From: Lichenostomus cassidix
Taxonomy: Eukaryota; Chordata; Aves; Passeriformes; Meliphagidae
DNA: 64,000 nucleotides
NCBI GenBank assembly: GCA_008360975.2
Contig: CM039184.1
Coordinates: 54,464,797-54,528,796, forward strand
Reading direction: 5' to 3'
The position numbers were made by a program, and so were the translations under genes. The notes under the pieces were generated by a model. That model saw only the letters and a list, made by a program, of their open reading frames with translations. It was not told the origin of the DNA and did not search any database. This document shows, one piece after another, positions 26,346-36,315 of this stretch (the first letter of the stretch is position 1; the number at the start of each line of letters is the position of its first letter).

Positions 26346-28734
26346 GAATATCATTGCCGTTGAGGAGAGAATTTGGCCTTTATCTCTCTATTTAGAGGCA
26401 CTAACAAAAGATGAGATTACTGTCTTTCCATATATCTGTAAATGAATCATTAGTGCCATAAATCTAGTTGAAATATCATAGGAACAAAAGGCTTTACAAC
26501 ATTCTGAAATTTTTAGCTTTGTATTATTAATTATTGTTTGATATTCTATGGACTGGCTTTTGAGTTAGCTAGGACTCCCCAGACTTTGTTCTTAAAGCCC
26601 TATCGTCTGGAACCTCTGTGGATGTGGATTTAAAAATGGCAAATATGAAAAACTGTATTCAGCTAGATCCTGTCGTTGGCTGTACAGAGCACTACTGCTC
26701 TCTGATCTCACTAGCTGAACATAAAAGCCATTATCCTTACTGCTGTTATTCAGTTTTTCATGAGAAACGATGTGTGAGGTAAATAGGAAAGGGAAAAGGA
26801 AATGGAGAGGAGACAGAGAAGTGAAGGGGGAGAAGGATTTACTGGAGCAGAGTGCAGAATTACCTGATGAGAATGGAGGACGAAAAGCAATAGGAAGCCA
26901 ACGTACGGCTGAATGTAAAACTGCCAGAAAAAGCATTGAGAAATCATTCTGCCATAAACTGGCTCAGTCTGGGCAGTCTCCTACACCAGGGTGAGCTCAG
27001 GGGGGTTTGTTGCTCTTTTAGGTCTTTCTTTTTTCTGTCTCTTCTGAGCCTAGGACAGATCATTAAGCAGGTGTTTCACATAAGATTGTAAAGCCTATGA
27101 TCTATTTTATATAAAAAACTACAGATTTCCCCCCCAAGAACATAGGTTAGATGCAGTCTGATTACCCAATATTTTTCTTCAACCTACACCTGTCTAATGC
27201 ATTGTTTTCCAGCTTGTCCTCTGAAGTTGGCTGCATTTCAGCAGCAGGTGAATTTGCTTCCAATATACTTTTATTCTTAAAAACTGCAATGCTATTTTTC
27301 TACATAAAGTTGATGTAAATATAAAACCTTATATTGACTCAGGTCTACTGATGAGATAACTTTAGCGATAGTCTACTAATGACAACAAAAAATTCAACAA
27401 CAATTTAGATTAAGTGATACAGATTATACCAAGAAAGTCTTCAAGCAGCACATCAAAGTCGTGTTGAATATTACTTGTGGGTTTTTTAAATATAACCTTG
27501 CCTTAGTTTGTAATGACTTTCTTCTAAAATATCAGCAGTGTGGCTATTATAAACCATGAATCACAGTTGAAATGAGATATAAAACCACAAGACTCTCTCA
27601 AATCAAATTTCAAATGTCTAAATACTGGCATTTAGCAATGAAGCCACTCCCATCACCTGCAGAACAGTGAAGTGACGCCAGCAAAGAAAGATGCGACAGT
27701 AGGAAAAAAATAAAAGAAGAAAACAAAAAAAAGAAGAAAAAAAAAGAAAAAAGCTGGATCTTAGTTCTGAAGTGATACTAAGTAAAGGATGAGCACATAC
27801 TTCTCTGAGTTTTTTAAATGCCCCAACAAAGAAATTAAATGACTGTTTTACATATAGAGACAGTATTTAAATTGGAAGGTTGTTAAATAAGGTTTTAATC
27901 TTTTTTTGTTATCACATGTAAATTCTGATGCATTACACATTTACTTTAAATCTAATTGCTTCCAATCCTCACAGAACTTATTACAAAATGTTACTATAAG
28001 AGAACAAATTGAGTTTCAAGGAAAGGAGGCTCAGAGGCTCTCATCTTTTCTTCTCACCTTTTCAGCAAAAGGTCTAGTAATACTGAAAGCCAGTTTTTTA
28101 CAAGTTCAAGGGCTGGCCTTCGTTGTTTCTTAATATTTATTTCTGTGTAAGGATGACAATACACTGTGCACAATGTTCCTTTGAAGAATTGTCTTTGTTA
28201 AGGTTTAATAGGCAGAAAAATCAGAATATTCAAGATTACTCTTTCTGAAAGCACCAATACTCTCTAAAACTAGACTGTGCTAGTACAAAATCTTGACTAT
28301 TGAAGCTCCACTGTTATAGGACACATAGTTTGTTAGTACTCTGTGCCACCTTTCCTACACCTACAATCTCATTTTGTGTTTTGAATTCTCCTATATCTAG
28401 CCTGGGCTGGGTGAACCCCAGATAGCAGCCAAGCAACTACAGATCTGCTTGCTTATCCCCACACCTAGTGGGACAGGGGAGAAAATCAGAAGAACTTGTG
28501 GGTCAAAAGAAAGAGAGAAAAGTCATTCAGCAGTTACTGTCATCACCAAAACAGACTTGGAGAGTTTAGCTTGATTTATTGACAGCTTTAATTACTGACT
28601 TGGGTACTGGAAGTAAAGAAGAAAACCATCTAATCAGTTAAGGAAAGCACACTTTCTCCCCCTTTCCAGGCTCAATTTCACTCCTTTCCCTTCTTTGTTC
28701 ATCCTGCAGGTTTTGAACACTCTCCTTTTAAGAA
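26346..28734. other. Non-coding 5' flank, no gene seen
   Basis: No gene is supported. A purine-rich interval near 26770-26850 and a nearly pure A/G tract near 27702-27756 produce misleading open frames on both strands, including a 114-codon minus-strand one at 26592-26936 that is rich in Ser, Pro and Phe. That composition is expected from the reverse complement of purine-rich DNA. Confidence 0.6.
27702..27756. repeat. A/G homopurine tract
   Basis: About 55 bases of almost uninterrupted A and G on the + strand (AAAAGAAG-type units, with a single T and a single C). Low-complexity; potentially able to form triplex DNA. No transposon body is recognised beside it. Confidence 0.85.
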
Positions 28735-29115
28735 CTGCTCCTTCATTCTTACTTGATTCCTCTGTTCTGGCATGGAATTATCCATACCAAGTTCTCCAGC
28801 ATGGGTCCTCCATGGGCCTCAGTTCCTTTGGGAGAGCTCCACTGTGGAGCACCTCCCTTCTCTGACCTTGGCACTGCCTCTCATTCCCCCTCTGCAGCAT
28901 TTTGTGCCTTTCCTTAAACCCTGAGGTGCCACCAGGCTGGCTGATGGGCTCAGCTGTGCCATGGGGTGGATCTGCTGGGGATTTGTCTGGAGCAACTGCC
29001 TGGCACAGGGCAGCCCCAGTCACAGAGGTCACCCTGCAACCACCCCACTAACAACACCCTGGCACTGACATCCAGTGCACACCCCACAACAGGGGCCCTG
29101 AGGACTCCCAGAGGT
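28735..29115. mobile_element. Probable avian LTR/ERV-derived repeat fragment
   Basis: This block is clearly richer in GC than the flank on either side. It contains phrases I associate with a dispersed avian repeat of LTR-retroelement type: a 'tcctccatgggcctcagttc' block near 28806, 'gtggagcacctcccttc' near 28843, 'ctctgaccttggcactgcc' near 28860, 'ggctgatgggctcagctgtg' near 28940 and a 'cagccccagtcacagaggtc' block near 29010. I see no clear TG...CA ends, target-site duplication, primer-binding site or coding remnant, so the class is tentative and orientation is not assigned. Frames of 64-84 codons inside it are not genes. Confidence 0.45.
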
Positions 29116-31909
29116 GTTGGAGACTTCTCATTTTTATCAATACTTTATCACAGACACTAAATATTTGAGTATGGCTAAATTACTGTTCATGTTTTGTGAT
29201 ATAGAATACATATAATTTTTTTTAGGATACATTATTTCACTGAATGACTCAAACTAAATAAAATACACTTCTGAGAACAAAAATACTCTTAAAGTATATC
29301 ATAGAGTGAAGAACAGTTTCTTTCTCATTTCTGAATAAAAAATAGCAAAACGAACTTTTATTACTTTTTGGAGAAGGAAGAATATTTGTCCTAGAAGCAA
29401 GTGACAGGCTGATTTAGCTGTTGGGTTTCTTTCTGCCTTGTGAAAAACATTGTGAGTGACATGCAGTCACAAAGTATAACCTAATGATGAATTCTTCTGG
29501 GCATCAAGAAAGCTCCCACCTGGAGAGCCATTCTCTAGCAGAGGAAACTGCAAAAATAAATGGCTTCTCTGGAGGCCTAGAAAATAACATGGATGTGTTG
29601 GATATTTTCTGGCTTATATTTGTTCTATTCAAATTTTTTAATTATAAATTATTCAGTTACTTTGTTCAGCTACAATTTGTGTATCTGAACTATTGTGTTA
29701 ACCCTTTGCAGATGTCCCAAGACCAATGGGGGAGCAGAACAGACAGAAAAGACTGAATATTTGGTTATTGCTGTACATTTTCTGGGTCTGAGCCTTTTCT
29801 CATCCACACAAATAGGTAGAAGAAAAACCAGATCCTCCCTGTTAGGAACATGCTACCACTAGAAATCCTGATGGTTATTTTTTACTCACCAAAGATGATT
29901 TGATTTTCTTTTTTTTAAGAAAATGCTTCATTGATCATTATTTTAGCTTCATGATTTAACACTTAATTTTACATATTACATATTTTAAATAGATCAGAAC
30001 TTGATTTGGACACACTAAACCATAATTATGTTAAGTCTTTCCAATTAGTTTACATTTGAGGCAAACAGGAATATGCTGATTCAGATTCTAATTTAAGAAA
30101 TTAGATGAAACTACATCAACTACTTCAAGAAGAAGAAATAAAAATTTTATCACAAGGGACTGGAAGAAATCTTCAGGTATAAATGTACCACTAAATACAT
30201 GCTCAAGGTATTAGTGTTTAGCTTGAAAAGAAATATTTGAAATAAATGAGGAAGAAAGGACGTGGTTATATATTTTGAAAAGCAGAAACTAGAATGAAAC
30301 TCTATATTTGTAGAAATACAATTATATGTTGAAATGTAATTATATAGAAGGGATGAAATCACAGTTGATGTCAATTTTTACTGAATGTTATACAGAGCAG
30401 ATACATGGGCCTGACATGCTAATTGGAGGAAACTTAATCAAGTTTGGTAAGCAATAAAGAATTAGCCCTTTAAAGCACGTTTGGAAAAACCCCACATTCT
30501 GACATGTACATTTTGTTTTACATACAACATCCAAATGACACAAGTTTTTCTAAGAGAACTATTTCAAACTCAAGAGAACAAAAAGGAAAGAGTTTTCAGA
30601 GGAAATTACTTGGAGCAAGGCCCATCAAGAAGAACAGGATAGAAAGAGCAAGTGTATGGAAACAAGGAGAGCAAGCATAAAAATAAAGCAGATAAGATTG
30701 AGAGAAACATGCAGATTTATGGAGACTGTTCAGTTTATTTGGGTCATTTTCTTTTTTCTTTGCCTCAGACACAATTCATCTTCAAGTTGACACACTCCCT
30801 TATCTGTAAAAGCCTGATAGGCACTTCTGGCACTCCTGTTCCATGTTGTGCTGTATACCTGTAATTCTTTCTAAGACACTAGATGAATGTATAGGTATTC
30901 TTGATGTATTACTACCATTCCTGCCTTAGTTCACTCTGTTATGACCAGCTGCTTATATTTAGGGTGTTTTCGTAACTCACAGATTTCTATTACAATGTTG
31001 GTGTAGAGCAAAGGGAAGTGACAATTGTAAACCTGAATTGACTCACTCTGAAAACTGTTTATGTATAATGACAAGGGCTCCTAAAATTGCAATAAATTAC
31101 AGTTTTCTGTAAGGTTAGCTTCAAAGTAAGCTCAAATCCTGATAGAGATAAAATCCTGATCTCTGTTCTTACTACTTCAAATTTCTTTGATAAGAAGAGC
31201 CATATCCTGGCTACTTCGGGATTCACCTTATAGAAGGGAAATATTTTGAGGATATATGACAAATACAGTACTCTGAATCCTGTCTTTCCACAGTCTTACA
31301 TAAACCTCCATCAGTGAGTGCCTTTTTATTAAAAAATAACACTTGGCAAAAGCTACTCAACATTGTGTTGTTCTTGGCAAGCATTATACTACACTGTGGT
31401 ATCTCTGTCCATTCAAGACTTCAGTCATTCTATCATTTTGGGGTTGAAATAGACATAATTTTATCCCATGAAATAAAAGGAGATATAAGTTTTTTCCCAA
31501 AGCATTACTTGGCAATGTGGCATAGGAATTACTCCTTTATCTTTCAGCTCATAGCAATCTTAATAATACAAGGTTCAAGGAATAACATGAAATAAGATGC
31601 CAAAAATAATAGTTAAGGTATTAGGTAGCTAAGCCTATAACCCTTATGTGCCTTGAAAAAAAATACTATAATTTTTTGGGGATGAACACAATGAAAAGAA
31701 GAACTGGGATTTCTGAAACAAGACATTATTCATGTAGGAATAGAAGAAATCACAAAGACTGAAAAATTAACTGTGTAAAATTGAACTGGGAGAGATATCA
31801 TTATTGAAGCCTTTTCTAATGGTATGTCATGTCTCATAGTACGCCTTTACAAAGCAGAGGTATTATGAAAGTGTTTTAAAATGCCCTTTTCGAACCCTTC
31901 CAAAATCTA
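29116..31909. other. Proximal 5' flank of KCNIP4, no gene seen
   Basis: About 2.8 kb of AT-rich DNA that changes abruptly into the CpG island near 31900. No exon, RNA gene or named repeat was recognised. Distal promoter elements could lie here, but I can point to none from sequence alone. Confidence 0.6.
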
Positions 31910-32013
31910 CCCTGGGGCTCAGGGAGCGCTCCCAGCCCGAGCTAGCCTGCCATAGGTGCTGGAGGAGCGCCGGGAGCTCAGTGCCGCTCCGCGTCCCGGG
32001 CAGCCTGCGGCTA

Positions 32014-32037
32014 ACAGGTGATGCGGGAACCACCTGT
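32014..32037. promoter_or_regulatory. Paired inverted E2-boxes (ZEB/Snail-type site)
   Basis: ACAGGTG at 32014-32020 and CACCTGT at 32031-32037 are exact reverse complements separated by 10 bases. CAGGTG/CACCTG is the core bound by ZEB1/2 and Snail repressors and by some bHLH proteins; ZEB factors favour two such sites near each other. Binding is inference. The pair lies about 490 bases upstream of the KCNIP4 start codon, at the upstream edge of the densest CpG stretch. Confidence 0.45.
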
Positions 32038-32146
32038 GCGCGGCGGCGGGGCGGAGCGGGCAGGGCGGCCCGGCCGTGCCGGACTCGGGCTCGGGGCTGT
32101 CCCCACGGCCGCTCCCCGGCCGCTCCGGGGCGCAGGTGCCGGCTGA
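32021..32146 (+). other. Possible upstream ORF in KCNIP4 5' leader
   Basis: ATG at 32021 opens a frame of 41 codons ending in TGA at 32144-32146. I found no other ATG between it and the KCNIP4 start at 32522, although the two are in the same frame (501 bases apart). The start context is weak to moderate (G at -3 and C at +4). It matters only if transcription begins upstream of 32021. The peptide is Gly/Pro/Arg-rich, as expected from a CpG island, and resembles no known protein. If transcribed it could dampen translation of the main frame. Confidence 0.35.
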
Positions 32147-32330
32147 GCCCCGCGGCGAGAGCGGCCCGGGGGAGCCCGGCGGGGCAGGGAATCGAGCCCG
32201 AGCCCTCGGTCTCCCGGCAGGGAAGGGGTTCGCGGCAGACACCCCGAGCCCCGCCGAGCCGAGCGGAGCCGAGCCCGCCCCGCGCCGAGCCGTGCGGGTG
32301 GCGGGGGAGGTGCCGCCGCCGAGGCGGAGC

Positions 32331-32362
32331 CCCGTTCCCGCTCCCGTTCCCGCTCCCGCTCC
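32331..32362 (+). repeat. CCCGYT hexamer repeat, G4 motif on minus strand
   Basis: Five CCC runs start at 32331, 32337, 32343, 32349 and 32355, each exactly six bases apart (units CCCGTT or CCCGCT). The minus strand therefore carries G3N3G3N3G3N3G3, the canonical intramolecular G-quadruplex pattern, with one spare G-run. It lies about 160 bases upstream of the KCNIP4 ATG. The + strand could form an i-motif. Structure formation is predicted only. Confidence 0.8.
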
Positions 32363-32383
32363 TCTCCGCTCCGCCGCTCCCAG

Positions 32384-32410
32384 CCCCGCTCCCGCTCCCG
32401 CTCCCACCCC
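32384..32410 (+). repeat. Second C-rich repeat, G4 motif on minus strand
   Basis: C-runs at 32384-32387, 32391-32393, 32397-32399, 32403-32405 and 32407-32410, with loops of 3, 3, 3 and 1 bases, meet the canonical G4 pattern on the minus strand. It belongs to the same CCCGCT-type low-complexity stretch that continues raggedly to about 32460. Being tandem, it may be length-variable and hard to sequence. Confidence 0.8.
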
Positions 32411-32521
32411 GCTCCTCCCGCCGCACCCAGCCCCGCTCCCATCCCGCTCCGCTCCGGCTCCCTTGGCCCCGGCGCGGCCGCGCTTTCCCGCCGCGGCTCC
32501 GGGCGCCTCCCGCCTCCCGGC

Positions 32522-32582
32522 ATGGACGTGAGGAGAGTGGAGAGCATCTCGGCGCAGCTGGAGGAGGCCAGCTCCACAGGCG
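32522..32582 (+). CDS. KCNIP4: KCNIP4 first coding exon (partial gene)
   Basis: KChIP4 is a calcium-binding EF-hand protein of the recoverin/neuronal calcium sensor group. It binds the cytoplasmic N-terminus of Kv4 (KCND) channels and tunes A-type potassium current in neurons; it also binds presenilin. This exon encodes only the isoform-specific N-terminus: 20 codons reading MDVRRVESISAQLEEASSTG plus the first base of the next Gly codon (phase 1). It matches the recalled mammalian long isoform, which begins MNVRRVESISAQ. GCG|GTAGGA at 32580-32588 supplies the 5' splice donor at 32583, exactly where the known protein leaves this exon. The frame stays open to 32899 only by reading into the intron. 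The ATG has a strong context (G at -3 and G at +4). The second exon, the Kv4-binding core and the four EF-hands lie to the right of the window. KCNIP1, 2 and 3 have unrelated N-termini. Confidence 0.93.
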
Positions 32583-33792
32583 GTAGGACGCGGGCAGCGC
32601 GGGAACGCGAGGCTGCTTCTCGGAGTTATTTCGGGGTCTCGTCCCCTCCGCTTTGGCAGCAAGTGTGGCATCTGGCGCGGGGCGCGGAGGGGGAGCTGCC
32701 TGCCGCTTCGAGGGGCGAACGCACCGGGCAGCGGCGGGCAAATGTGCGTGTGTGTCTATGGGGACAGGATGCAAACGCTCAATGCATGGGAACGCGGGCT
32801 GAGAGGCGTTCGGGGCTTCGCGAATCCCGCCCTGAGATGCCTGCTCTGACCTCAACTGGTACTTTTGCCTTTACTGAAATGACTTGGGGCTGGATATGAA
32901 CCTCCAGGGCACGTCCTCACTAGTTGCCAACTCCCAGGAGGTAGTTTTGGTCAGTCCCCCTTACACCTCCTTGCTTTGGTCTCCACTGTACCTTTCTGAT
33001 GCCTAAGTGACAACTATTTCATGGATATCAGCTTCTTCTGGTAAGCCAAAGGCTGTTTGGTGCCTTTCTTTTCTCTGTATCTCTAATTGCAGTTGCACAT
33101 TGACCTGAGAAAGGCTACAGGATAACTTACATTTTAGGGAGGAGAAAAGCACGCTTTGCTATCCTCCACAGTGATTGTGACTCCTGGAGTGTTTTTTTCC
33201 AGTTATTTAAAAATGAAGCTTCTTGGGTGCAATGTGTGCAAGAGGATACTGCCGAGAAAGGTGTTCAGCTCAAGACAGCTGGGTGAGCAGAGGATGGTTG
33301 GACAGTTAATGAAAAACTTTGCAAAACAGGCAATCAAAACCAGGGGAAACTTCTTAGAAAAGATGCTTCTTGCTGGGCAGCTAGATTTCTCATAAACTGT
33401 GATGCCAGTGTAGAATAGTAGCCTTACCAACAAGTTGTTTGAAAGACATGGTGCAATCCCACCTTTTGCTTGATTTCTAATGCTTCAGAATGCATCTTCT
33501 GCGTGTTAAAACAGCCATGTGTTCTCTGTTGGATTGTACTTGTTTTTTCTCTTTCTATCATGTCCCAGCTTTTTAATGTTTTAGGGTGTGTAGCCTTTCA
33601 TGTAGGATACCAGATCATTTGCTTTGGGGATAGGGAACTTTTGTATTCATCTGTACTATGAGCTCAATTGTAAATCCATCTTTGCAGTTCATTAAAGTTT
33701 TGGGAAAAAAAGTGTAGTCATTATGATTATCCAACATGGTACATGGCCACCAAAGTGTTTTTGTGACACTTCTCACTGCTTTTCAGATCTAA

Positions 33793-33801
33793 CCCCCCCC
33801 C
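33793..33801 (+). repeat. C9 homopolymer followed by C5
   Basis: Nine C in a row, then ACT and five more C. This low-complexity run is unusual in the AT-rich intron and prone to sequencing length errors. Confidence 0.85.
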
Positions 33802-36237
33802 ACTCCCCCAAGTTATAATTAAGGCTTTTCCCTCCACATACCACTGTCAGCTTTCCAGCTCTAGTCTGTTAGAGGTCCAAAAGTCAAACTGTTTTTCCAT
33901 AACACATACATCATCAGTGACAAACACCAGGCAGGCTCTTGGCTACCTGTGCAACCACCATGCAGGACTGTTCAGGCTAAACAAAACTGAGGTTGTGATT
34001 TAGACACAGTGGATTTGCACAGCTGCTGTTGAGGAATTATTTGGTTTATGGATCATTAATGTAGCTGTTGAAGCATAAAGAGAGTTTAAAGCTTAATGTT
34101 TTTTTCTTACAGGTATAGTTAGCAGTAATGGGAAAGTGTCTATACAAAAATTGGGGAAATATGATCTGAATCCATGTCGTGCAAGTAATATGAAATATCA
34201 AGATTATATTTTTATGGGAATTGTCTTCAGTTGAGCTGTATATTAGACGTGCTTTCTGTTTTGGTTCTCTTGATGTGCATGCCTAGTAGCTTTTAAAAAT
34301 TAATGACAGCTTTAATTCACTTTAAGCTTGTAATGGTGAGAGGTAGTAAGATATACTTTTGCCCTCTTTTAGGATATAAAGCAAAATCCGACTGAAACAT
34401 GACTTACTGTAGGAAAAACACTTCTCAAAAAAAAGTTTTCATGCCAGAAAAAGAATATGGAAAGATAAAAATGAGAGAGCTAAAAGGAAATACCTCCTTT
34501 CTTTTGGAGAATGACACACGTTAGATCACTATTCAACTTATATCTCATCACTAGTGTGATGCAATGTGATGCTAACAAGTGTCTAGCTTCACTCCTCTGG
34601 GCTTTCTCCTTGTGTGAGAGAGCCCATTTATTTTCATCTTGCCACAATTTTGGCCCTTTTTCATCTAAACTTTCCTTTTCACTTTTCTCTAGCTGTCTCC
34701 CTCCAGGCTCTTAAACATTCAACTAATTTTCAGTGCCATCAGCATTTCTGGATGTACCTGTCGTTGGATTTTTAACAAGGAAAGTGGATTTTTTCTCATT
34801 AATTCTCTTCAAATAGAATCATAGCTTCAAACGTTAGTTATTTTTAAATGGTAATGCCTGCAGTAGAGTTGTTACAGGGATGTGATGCTAGTGCATGAGA
34901 GTCAGAAAATGAAACCAACGAAAGTGCGACTGCTCCTCGATTTCATTTTTCCAAGTGAAATAAAACCCAAATAACAAACAGGAAGCTTGAATAATGAAAA
35001 CTATTAATACCAAAGGCAACATTTTGCGCCTTTTAACAGGTAGTGACTTCTTTAATCTGATCTCCTTACATTTAATTTTGCACCTTGCAGGGCATCCTCT
35101 GATTCAAGGGCATTCAAGTTAATGTCAGTTGAAGCACCACTGAGAGTTGTTGAAGTAACAGAATGTGTCCTCTGTGGAATACTGAACTGTTGTAGGGATG
35201 AACTCTTTCATCCCTCTGCCTCATGAAATTGTCTTTATCAATGTCTTCTCTATCAGAAAGCTGCATTTGTGCTAGTGACTGCCAAAACTCATCTGCTGCT
35301 GGGTAAAGGCATGCAGCATCTTGGCAAAATGAGAAGAACTGAGAGGGATTATCAGTAAAAGTTTGTGTGGGTAAGAGCAAGTTTAATCACAAAATGTCCT
35401 GTGGGTTCAATATCTAGGACAAACTTAAGCTGTTGGGAATACTAATATGAATAAGACATTATCACAGCAACTGGTTGCTTTGCTCTAGGGTGTGATGAAT
35501 TCATAATCGGGATTGTGCTGACCAGTATGACCATGCTGACTCAGAAAATAGAAATATTTACAAAAGTCATGGTGTCATTAATGACAAGTTTTGAAGATTT
35601 TCTCTTATTAGACAAGGCAGTTGCAAATTATTCGTGTCAGGAAAGAGGCTGTAATTTCTACTTTATGGGTAGAAGGACCACAATGGACCAAATAGTATTA
35701 TCAAGCACTGTTTATCCAACTTTAAGTTTACTTAAACATTCTCTGCCATACATCTGAGAGATCCTTGTGCACTAGTGCTCACTTTTGCTTTTAATGAATG
35801 ACTTGCTCTTTTTGCTTTGGGCATTCTTAGAAGACAAAGGAAGTAGTGCTAAAGGGACAAAAAATTACATATTGACTAAGCCGAAAATAGGAACCTAGGA
35901 AAAGGGATGCTAAGAAAAAGTGAGAAAGTTATAAAAAATATACTGGAAAATAATTACAGAGAAAAAAAAGAGGTGTGAGGAGGGATAGAAGGAAACATTT
36001 TGTATCTTACATGCTGAGGTACAAAATTTATTAAGTATTAGTGGTATGTATTGGACCCATTTCTTTATATCCCAGTTGGGATTCGTCTGACACAATGAAA
36101 AGCAGACATTGACTTTCCAAGTGATTTGCACCAATATTGTCAGCGTGAAAATTTTGGCTTGTCTGAGAGCTCCATCCAAAGAATGTGCTGTCAGTCAAGA
36201 GTCAGCATCATTTTTTTACTAATGATCTGTTGTCTCC

Positions 36238-36315
36238 AAACACTCTTCATTGCTGGACACTTTAAAGATTCAGATGGACAGGGTGCTGGACCATCTTGTC
36301 TAGACTGTGTTAGAA
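36238..36315 (+). mobile_element. CR1 LINE 3'-region fragment
   Basis: The phrases 'ggacactttaaagattcaga' and 'ggacagggtgctggaccatc', followed by 'tgtctagactgtg', match the region just upstream of the CR1 3' end in + orientation. The expected terminal blocks ('ttggaccagatgatc' and the octamer tail) are missing, so the copy is internally truncated or decayed. Ends are approximate. Confidence 0.55.

Larger units (their letters stand above)
31910..32835 (+). promoter_or_regulatory. KCNIP4: CpG-island promoter and 5' UTR of KCNIP4
   Basis: A sharp GC- and CpG-rich island in an AT-rich window, spanning the KCNIP4 first exon. There is no clear TATA box. GC boxes of the Sp/KLF type are visible: GGGGCGG at 32048-32054, GGGCGG at 32063-32068 and, on the minus strand, CCCGCCCC at 32274-32281. 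Paired E2-boxes lie at 32014-32037 and C-rich hexamer repeats at 32331-32410. This architecture is typical of dispersed-start, developmentally regulated neuronal promoters. The transcription start is not determinable here; from island shape it probably lies within about 500 bases upstream of the ATG at 32522. Several stop-free frames of 150-330 codons on both strands reflect scarcity of T and A, not genes. Confidence 0.85.

Noticed and set aside
26592..26936. 114-codon minus-strand frame rich in Ser, Phe and Pro
   Set aside because: It mirrors a purine-rich + strand stretch, whose complement gives Ser/Pro/Phe/Leu codons. There is no domain and no splice context.
31981..32586. 201- and 151-codon + strand frames overlapping the KCNIP4 leader
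   Set aside because: Both begin at GTG, are in different frames from the KCNIP4 exon and are composed of Pro/Arg/Ala repeats. They arise from the hexamer repeat and lack of stops.
31863..32855. 330-codon open frame on the minus strand, with overlapping 250- and 188-codon frames
   Set aside because: They lie in the CpG island, where stop codons are rare. The predicted peptides are Arg/Pro/Gly/Ala low-complexity with no domain, several frames are open at once, and the + strand holds the KCNIP4 exon. An antisense non-coding transcript remains possible but a protein is not supported.
32583..32899. Continuation of the KCNIP4 frame to a stop at 32897
   Set aside because: The homology to KChIP4 ends exactly at a GT donor at 32583. 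The rest is intron read-through with no similarity to the known protein.
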